A DNA stretch of 47,834 bases from a virus: the IMG/VR virus record IMGVR_UViG_3300033141_003301, positions 1-47,834 of that record; one strand, given 5' to 3'. Both the position numbers and the translations under genes were made by a program. The notes beneath the pieces were generated by a model. It was not told the origin of the DNA, did not search any database, and saw only the letters and a list, made by a program, of their open reading frames with translations. Positions 39,219-45,194 of this stretch are shown here, piece after piece. Every line of letters starts with the position of its first letter. Within the stretch, counting starts at the first letter, position 1.

Positions 39219-39959
39219 TTAATCTTTTAGCTTACTGTTTAGGTACTTAAAATCGTATTCAACTAAAGACAAAAAATCTTCAAAAGAATTTTTATAACTT
39301 TTAGCGATTTTACTTTCTAATGCTTCACCATTATCAAGTATTCGTCGCAGAATATCACAAACAAATCTATCATCTTTTTTAATTTCTCTAATAAGCTTTT
39401 TTTTAAATTTTATAGCATCTTTCATAACTTTTTCGCTCTCTCCTATTTTATATGTCTCTAATTCTTCATCTAAGTATTCGGCCACAATATTGATCAAAAT
39501 TTTTTTAATAACATTTGTTCGAATTTTAGCAGACACTGCATTCATTTTATTTCTTTCTATACACTTCAATACATAAGTCTCAAAAGCAAAACTTGTCCCT
39601 ATACCTACTTTTTTAAGTTTTTGATAAATTACTTTGTCTACATTTTGAGCTATTTTTGATGCACAGCATCTTGCAACAGCTGATACATAAGGTTGTGACA
39701 CTTCTAATACTTTTCCTACCTCGCGTTGTTTTAAATGATTAATGTAATACATACTAAATATATCAAATTGTATTTGTGTTAATATTTTAGAAGCTGTGTA
39801 AATAGCTACCTTAAAAAGTATTCGTAAATCTGACCTGAATCCTGTAGATGTTTGAAAATCAATAATATCCTCCTCATTAAGAGGATGTTCACTATCAATA
39901 GGTGTTTCAAATCTTTCATAACGTCTTTCTGGATTATCTATATCCCAATAAAAACTCAT
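39219..39959 (-). CDS. Sigma region 4-like DNA-binding protein, 246 aa
   Basis: LTQIQFDIFSMYYINHLKQREVGKVLEVSQPYVSAVARCCASKI (residues about 61-105) is a typical sigma region 4 helix-turn-helix. Upstream 50 residues are acidic; the long helical C-terminus has no known match. No region 2 is visible, so it may be an anti-sigma or co-activator rather than a full sigma. It overlaps the NusG-like gene by 4 nt (ATGA). Confidence 0.65.
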   Translation of the reverse strand: MSFYWDIDNPERRYERFETPIDSEHPLNEEDIIDFQTSTGFRSDLRILFKVAIYTASKILTQIQFDIFSMYYINHLKQREVGKVLEVSQPYVSAVARCCASKIAQNVDKVIYQKLKKVGIGTSFAFETYVLKCIERNKMNAVSAKIRTNVIKKILINIVAEYLDEELETYKIGESEKVMKDAIKFKKKLIREIKKDDRFVCDILRRILDNGEALESKIAKSYKNSFEDFLSLVEYDFKYLNSKLKD

Positions 39960-40474
39960 AATTTACGTATATCCTCTTTATTCACTTGAGTATGGGTTAT
40001 TCTATTAAAGAATTTAGTTGCTATTGTAACCTTATTCCCCGAAACAGAAACCACCTCACCTTTAAAATTTTTAAGTATTTCACCTTCGATATAAACTTTA
40101 TCTCCAGGCTTAAAATCCTCTTCTAAAATTTTACCATCATAAGCCTCTACTTTTTTGTATACCTCAGTAATCTCCTGTTTTGTTAACTTATATGGCGCAT
40201 CATTAACTTTTAAAAAATAAACACCTCCTAATTGCTCTAAATCCCAAACCAATTGCGTTTTTAATTCTTGATCCGAATAAATAAACGCATACCCTGGGAA
40301 CCACCATTTATCCTTAACTCTTCCCTTAGTCCACCACAAAGCTGTTTTAATCTTAAAAGTAGGCACCCATATTTTACAATTATTAGATTCTATAAAAGGG
40401 CGCACCTTTTCTAGATTACTAGGATGGTCTACATGTAATACATACCAATTTTTATCTAAATCTATCTTACTAAT
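39956..40474 (-). CDS. NusG-like transcription factor, apparent ATT start, 172 aa
   Basis: The NGN domain begins NWYVLHVDHPSNLEKVRPF, continues KIWVPTFK and has WWFPGYAFI; a KOW domain follows (FKPGDKVYIEGEILKNFKGEV, VTIATKFFNRITHTQV). The first canonical start (GTG at 40405) would cut off the first NGN strand. The frame is open upstream, and AAAGGAG lies 8 nt before an ATT at 40474, which is the best start. NusG/RfaH-type proteins bind RNA polymerase and suppress pausing or termination. Its place next to two sigma-like genes suggests control of phage transcription. Confidence 0.8.
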   Translation of the reverse strand: MSKIDLDKNWYVLHVDHPSNLEKVRPFIESNNCKIWVPTFKIKTALWWTKGRVKDKWWFPGYAFIYSDQELKTQLVWDLEQLGGVYFLKVNDAPYKLTKQEITEVYKKVEAYDGKILEEDFKPGDKVYIEGEILKNFKGEVVSVSGNKVTIATKFFNRITHTQVNKEDIRKL

Positions 40475-41070
40475 CTTAAAAACTCCTTTGCTGAATATTT
40501 CGTTAAAAAAGAATCAGGATCTTCTCCGTCAGGCAATTCAAGTATTTTGTAATCAAAATCCAATTCTTTTAACTGTTCCTCCAACTTCTCAGATCCCCGC
40601 CGACCAGCTCTATCCCCATCTAAGGCAATTATACACCTTGAAGTAAAACGCCTAAGCAAACATACTTGTTGAAAGTTTGCATGTGCTCCAAGTAACCCTA
40701 CTATATATTTTACTCCCTTTTCATAACATTTTAAAGTATCAAAATTACCTTCCACAATTACGGCTACATTATTTTTTACAATATAACGCCAAGTTGAAAA
40801 TAACCCAAATAATGTTTCGATTATTGTACCTTTATGTCTATATCCCAAGCCTTCTGGACTTTTACTTGAAATCCCTAATAAATTACCATACACATCGTAT
40901 ATAGGAAAAAGAATTGAATCTTTATGAGCTCTAGTTAAAAATTTTTCTACAGGGAATCTATTACCTAAAAAAGTCATATCCTTAGTATAAAGACACAAAT
41001 CAAAAGCCATTGCAGTTTTTTTAGAAATTCCTCTTTTTTTAAGATAATCAATTAATCCCTGTTTGCTCAT
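40462..41070 (-). CDS. DNA primase, TOPRIM core, 202 aa
   Basis: VAVIVEGNFDTLKCYEKG near residues 102-118 and CIIALDGDRAGRRGSEKL near 146-163 are the two metal-binding motifs of DnaG TOPRIM, and EDPDSFL near 186 is also typical. The N-terminal RNA polymerase subdomain is present (ISKKTAMAFDL, ILFPIYDVYGNLLGISSK). There is no CHC2 zinc finger and no helicase-binding C-domain, so this is a minimal primase, or its zinc finger is a separate gene. The ATG at 41070 overlaps the preceding stop (ATGA) and is preferred to a TTG at 41094. Confidence 0.85.
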   Translation of the reverse strand: MSKQGLIDYLKKRGISKKTAMAFDLCLYTKDMTFLGNRFPVEKFLTRAHKDSILFPIYDVYGNLLGISSKSPEGLGYRHKGTIIETLFGLFSTWRYIVKNNVAVIVEGNFDTLKCYEKGVKYIVGLLGAHANFQQVCLLRRFTSRCIIALDGDRAGRRGSEKLEEQLKELDFDYKILELPDGEDPDSFLTKYSAKEFLRLVR

Positions 41071-41699
41071 TTTCCCCAAAGTCCCTTTTTCCAAATGATA
41101 GCTATATTAGAATAAACAGAAAGATCCCTGTAGGCATCTTCAACAGATTCGTATTCAGCTTCTTTAGGTTCATGTATTTCTTTAAATTTTATCTCAACTT
41201 CCCACCCCTCAAGAGATAAAATCCTACAAACTTTATCTAAAATTCTAGATATAATCCCAACTATGCCCGACGCTGCTATATTTTGTGATGAATAGTCTCT
41301 GTTTTTTCTTCGATGTGTAGAAGACATTTCTTGGACTAATTTATCGAACTCAGCAAACTGTAACGGATAAGGATCCTCTGGTATTTCCTCTACTTTATAA
41401 TAAATTGGTTTTTTAAAAGTTTCCGCCAACTCTTTCTCTCTACAAGCCCCTTCAGACCTTTCCCAACCAGGCAACAATAATAAAGCATCACATTTTTTAA
41501 CGATTTCAAAATCGCATTGTAAAATTGTTTCAATATCAAAATCACCCTCCTTACACCAACCTTGTGTCATAGTATGTGGACAAACAGGATAATGTCCTGC
41601 TCTTATTATATCAAAAGATGTTTCTTTAGCCTTTTGTATATTTTCTTGTATTTCTTTTTTAGTTGAAGCCCTATAAGGACCTGCTACATAAATTAACAT
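41067..41699 (-). CDS. DUF4406-like/nucleoside-deoxyribosyltransferase-like domain fused to DUF1599-like domain
   Basis: The first 105 residues (LIYVAGPYRASTKKEIQENI, HYPVCPHTMTQGW, CDALLLLPGWERSEGACREKELA) match DUF4406/NDT-fold proteins. The Glu of SEGACRE could be the catalytic residue of deoxyribosyltransferases. The second half (EMSSTHRRKNRDYSSQ, GIVGIISRILDKVCRI, EDAYRDLSVYSNIAIIW) matches DUF1599, which from memory is named a nucleotide-modification-associated domain. Both halves suggest handling of free nucleotides in a base-modification pathway, in line with the neighbouring FolE2 and DpdA genes. Confidence 0.75.
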   Translation of the reverse strand: MLIYVAGPYRASTKKEIQENIQKAKETSFDIIRAGHYPVCPHTMTQGWCKEGDFDIETILQCDFEIVKKCDALLLLPGWERSEGACREKELAETFKKPIYYKVEEIPEDPYPLQFAEFDKLVQEMSSTHRRKNRDYSSQNIAASGIVGIISRILDKVCRILSLEGWEVEIKFKEIHEPKEAEYESVEDAYRDLSVYSNIAIIWKKGLWGK

Positions 41700-43573
41700 A
41701 AATTTCTCCCTGCTGATATTATTGCAACAGCATTATGCTTATGTATTGATTCATAATGTTCTACCACAATTACATAATCATTTATTTTATTATCCAACCA
41801 AGTATCAAATTTAATTGCTAAATCACGTGCCACATCTTCTACAAATTTGGGATTAGCATAAGCGTACTCCGTCACATACTTTTCATCATCTCTCTTTAAT
41901 GTAGAATAAATAGAACAACTTACATTATTTTCCACAAGATTAATTATTTCTTTAATGTCTAAAAATTTACCCTCTTTAATTTCTACTGTTACTTTCGCAA
42001 CACTTCTTTGATTGTGAGCTGATGCATTAGATATACTTTTACTATTATGTACAATATAAGGAACAGTTAATTCTGCATTACTTGTTTCCGCATCGTAAAC
42101 AATTTTAGGAATTTTCTTAGTATCAATTACATCGGTTATAGGGAGAAAAAAGAACTTTTCATTTTCTTTAATTTTGGGATTTTTATTTTTAGGTAAATCT
42201 GGTAACAACCCTAAAAAATATAAAAAAGCTTGAGGTAAAGTAATTCTATATAATGGTAAGGCATTAACTTTTCGAGCAATATAATTATTATTAACATTTT
42301 TCGATATACTTAAAACAAACCCAAGCTTTAATCCAAGTAATTGTAATTGTAACGCACCTATTTTAGACACTGTATTTATGTGCTGAAGTTTTCTTGTTGT
42401 ATTATGAGTACCATCCCCGGCATACCACCCCAAAATAAAATTTTTTACTATATTTTTATTTTTTGATTCCATAATACATGAAGGTACTTTTCTTGTTTTA
42501 CTTAAACCATTAAATTCTTTTTTTAAAACGTCGTATAAAACTACATTACTAATTGACACTATTCGTGCGTTCTTCTTTTTGTATTCCCTCACCTTTATAT
42601 TTTCACACCCCCAAGACTCTAAAATATTAACTACTTTTTCCTGTAAACTCTTTTCATGATACCCAAAAGTAAGATGAATGCCTTTATTGGTAAAACTTCC
42701 TTCTGCAAATAATAATCCTAATAAAAATGCATCGTCCTCATTTAATTGTAAATTAAAATTAATCTTTTTATTCATGTGGTGTGTTCTTAATTCAGAAGAA
42801 AGATCTAAATACGAAAAGTCCTTTTCATTGAATAAATTATTTTTCTTAGGTATTATTACATATTTATCGTTAAAATTACCTTGTAAATCTTCAATAGAAA
42901 CCCATTTAAAAGTATTTAAGTCTGAGGTCACTCTTACTTTATGTCCTTCAGTTAATTCTAAAGGTAAAAACCCTACAGTATTTAACTGAAAAACTTTTTT
43001 ATTATTCTTATACTTAAATACTTTATTTATATTTTGTTCTCCAAATGTAGTACAGTTCTTATTCACCTTATCAAAACAAATTACATCGTTTTCTAAAAAT
43101 AAATAATCATTTTTTGTAAAACTACACGGACAAAGAGATGTATAAGGAACTTTCACCGTTAAAAAAACTTTAGAACTATCATTATCAGCCCTTCCCTCCA
43201 TTACACATTCATAAGACATATAGCTTGATATCCCAGAAACTGGAGCCGTCTTAGATAAAAAATAAGGGAACACTAATTTAATATAACTGTCTTCGCTACC
43301 TAATTTTTCTTTTGTTTTTTTAAGTAAATATGTAATAATCCCATGGCCTATATCCTCCTTTATAGCTTCATGCAACAATTCAGAAAAACGACTCATATTA
43401 ACTCCTCTAATTTTTTCACTTAAAGAAGTATAAATAGAAACCCTGGCCACAGTTTTTGTAGGCTCATTATCATTCCCTTGTAAAATGGATATAGGTACTT
43501 CAATATCTCTAATACCTACCTTTTGAATTTTTTTATTCCTATGATCTTGTTCATTCTGTATATCTCTTAACAT
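41693..43573 (-). CDS. folE2: GTP cyclohydrolase type IB (FolE2/MptA) with intein
   Basis: Extein 1 is residues 1-150 (IRDIEVPISI, SKTAPVSGISSYMSYEC, KVPYTSLCPC) and extein 2 is 511-626 (SKSISNASAHNQRS, then YAYANPKFVEDVARDLA and HKHNAVAIISAG). Joined, they give a 266-residue enzyme, normal for the family. Spliced, the catalytic Cys of LCPC and the metal-binding His of AHNQRS are 12 residues apart, the family spacing. The enzyme makes dihydroneopterin-type products from GTP by a fold unrelated to FolE. GGAGG precedes the start; it overlaps the DpdA gene by 23 nt. Confidence 0.9.
   Translation of the reverse strand: MLRDIQNEQDHRNKKIQKVGIRDIEVPISILQGNDNEPTKTVARVSIYTSLSEKIRGVNMSRFSELLHEAIKEDIGHGIITYLLKKTKEKLGSEDSYIKLVFPYFLSKTAPVSGISSYMSYECVMEGRADNDSSKVFLTVKVPYTSLCPCSFTKNDYLFLENDVICFDKVNKNCTTFGEQNINKVFKYKNNKKVFQLNTVGFLPLELTEGHKVRVTSDLNTFKWVSIEDLQGNFNDKYVIIPKKNNLFNEKDFSYLDLSSELRTHHMNKKINFNLQLNEDDAFLLGLLFAEGSFTNKGIHLTFGYHEKSLQEKVVNILESWGCENIKVREYKKKNARIVSISNVVLYDVLKKEFNGLSKTRKVPSCIMESKNKNIVKNFILGWYAGDGTHNTTRKLQHINTVSKIGALQLQLLGLKLGFVLSISKNVNNNYIARKVNALPLYRITLPQAFLYFLGLLPDLPKNKNPKIKENEKFFFLPITDVIDTKKIPKIVYDAETSNAELTVPYIVHNSKSISNASAHNQRSVAKVTVEIKEGKFLDIKEIINLVENNVSCSIYSTLKRDDEKYVTEYAYANPKFVEDVARDLAIKFDTWLDNKINDYVIVVEHYESIHKHNAVAIISAGRNLC
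42044..43123 (-). other. Intein in FolE2, 360 aa, LAGLIDADG type
   Basis: Residues 151-510 of the precursor. It begins with Ser, not Cys (SFTKNDYLFLEND), and ends PYIVHN before extein Ser511. Inside are two LAGLIDADG-like motifs, FLLGLLFAEG near 283-292 and FILGWYAGDG near 379-388, so a homing endonuclease domain is present. A Cys start would leave 11 residues between active-site Cys and His, one too few, which supports Ser1. The intein lies in the most conserved motif of the host enzyme. Confidence 0.88.
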
Positions 43574-44408
43574 CCTCTTCCTCCATACTTTCTTGTTCTA
43601 CTTCCTTTTGTAATGAATTTAAATAATCACCGTCTGGGCGGCACCAACTCTTTAAAATGCCTAAATTAAACATAGCTCTTCGTATTTCCTCTTCAGTTAA
43701 ACTGTTATCAAAATCAACTTTGATTTTCTTTTTTTCGGGGACACCTTTTATAAGATCATACATAATTCCCAACTTTGCCTGTTGTATAGGGGAAGACGTA
43801 TCAACAGAGTCTATCCATGGATAATAATTCTGATATTTCATTTCTATAGGATTAGAAGCTCCTAACAAATGTACTTTCTTCAAAATATTCCCCTTAAAAG
43901 TATGATGCAATCTTTGAGTAATCTTTAATCTACTTAAAAGAAAAGTTTCTGTTTCTGATTCTCTACAAACAAAATATGTATGAAATGGAATACAAATTCG
44001 ATAAATATGCTTATTATGATATAGCTCTATAAAATATGATATAAATTCTTCTATAGTTTCTCCGTGGCAAACAGCAACTAACTTTGGTCTATAATTGGAA
44101 TATAATTCCAAACACTCTCCTATACCTTTATATAACTTATCTCTACTGGCCTCAGTATCTCCCATAACATCTGGCAAAACTATTTCATGAGCACCAACTT
44201 CGTAACCGGCTTCGAATAATTGACTTATTGTTACTGGCTCATCTAACTCAAAAGCTGAATTGTCTAAAATTTTATAATTACTACTTTGTTTATAAAAATT
44301 TGTATATTCAGTACTTTTTTCTATCATATGTGTAAGAACAAAATCATAATCCATAAACTTATGAAAAACTTCTAAATTAGGAACAGGAATCTCACATGAT
44401 AATTTCAT
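43551..44408 (-). CDS. DpdA-like DNA guanine transglycosylase, 285 aa
   Basis: The TGT-like barrel shows LDNSAFELDEP (Asp49), EIVLPDVMGD (Asp80), VAVCHGETIEEF, RICIPFHT, VHLLGASNPIEM and WIDSVDTSSPI (Asp203, nucleophile region). This layout is that of phage DpdA proteins which insert 7-deazaguanines into DNA. It is encoded with 4-nt and 23-nt overlaps between a P-loop kinase and FolE2. It differs clearly from the DpdA-like half at 13323-14807. Confidence 0.82.
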   Translation of the reverse strand: MKLSCEIPVPNLEVFHKFMDYDFVLTHMIEKSTEYTNFYKQSSNYKILDNSAFELDEPVTISQLFEAGYEVGAHEIVLPDVMGDTEASRDKLYKGIGECLELYSNYRPKLVAVCHGETIEEFISYFIELYHNKHIYRICIPFHTYFVCRESETETFLLSRLKITQRLHHTFKGNILKKVHLLGASNPIEMKYQNYYPWIDSVDTSSPIQQAKLGIMYDLIKGVPEKKKIKVDFDNSLTEEEIRRAMFNLGILKSWCRPDGDYLNSLQKEVEQESMEEEDVKRYTE

Positions 44409-44950
44409 AATACAACCTCTTTTAATTGTTTAATAGTCGTCTTACAAACATGTACCCTATGATGAATATCGCCTGTTAATGTAACTAAATTAAATTTACT
44501 GTCAAAAAGAGCAATTACATGTTGTATATATTTATCTATATCTAATTGAAATGATTTATCCATATCTCTAACTCCATCAGCGACCAATCCAAATTCTACT
44601 GGTGTGTAAAAAACAATATCATACTGTGGTGCAAGTTCAAATAATGTTTTAAAAGCCTCAAACATTACTTCACTGGATATTTTACCTTCGCGTTCCAAAT
44701 AAAGTGTATAAGAAAAGACATCGAATATCCCTCTATCTGAAATAAAATTATCTTTCATTATTATTTCTTTCTGAAATTGTAATAATTTAAGTTGTACCCC
44801 ATCGTCCCCATTTTTATTAATTTTATTTTTTGGAAGCCTTCTTGTTATCTCACTTATAAATTCTATATCTCTGAACTCTTTAACTTTTTTAAGTTCTTTT
44901 AATATAGTTGTTTTACCAGTACTATGACTGCCTGAAAATGTTATCTTCAT
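44405..44950 (-). CDS. P-loop NTPase/nucleotide kinase-like (AAA_28), 181 aa
   Basis: Walker A FSGSHSTGKTTILKEL is at residues 5-20, ISDRGIFDVFSYT near 69-81 resembles the substrate-binding DR motif of NadR/deoxynucleoside-kinase-like AAA_28 proteins, and YDIVFYTPVEF near 114-124 is the Walker B region. It could phosphorylate a (modified) nucleoside or nucleotide. The substrate is not evident. It overlaps DpdA by 4 nt. Confidence 0.75.
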   Translation of the reverse strand: MKITFSGSHSTGKTTILKELKKVKEFRDIEFISEITRRLPKNKINKNGDDGVQLKLLQFQKEIIMKDNFISDRGIFDVFSYTLYLEREGKISSEVMFEAFKTLFELAPQYDIVFYTPVEFGLVADGVRDMDKSFQLDIDKYIQHVIALFDSKFNLVTLTGDIHHRVHVCKTTIKQLKEVVL

Positions 44951-45194
44951 AATCTTTGTTTATTATACAAATACACTGCGCGTTTTCGTCCTCTATTTTA
45001 ACATCTACAATTTTTCCAATCCTTTCACCGTTAATACTCAGGGTAACTGGTTTACCAATAAAATCTTTGTAAATTTTTACCAATTCTTCTTTAGGTATAA
45101 AATTCCCGTCAATGCTAAGGTTCCCAGAATGGACTTTAAATATGAATTCTTTTACCATCTTAAAAAGGACCCTCTTCTCCATAATTTTCTTCAT
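44922..45194 (-). CDS. Hypothetical protein, 90 aa
   Basis: The ATG at 45194 has GAGG at about 7 nt and overlaps polA by 35 nt; a second ATG at 45158, right after the polA stop, would give 78 residues. The body is beta-rich (FIFKVHSGNLSIDGNFIP, VTLSINGERIGKIVDVKI), like a small OB or barrel domain. No family is recognised. Confidence 0.6.
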   Translation of the reverse strand: MKKIMEKRVLFKMVKEFIFKVHSGNLSIDGNFIPKEELVKIYKDFIGKPVTLSINGERIGKIVDVKIEDENAQCICIINKDYEDNIFRQS

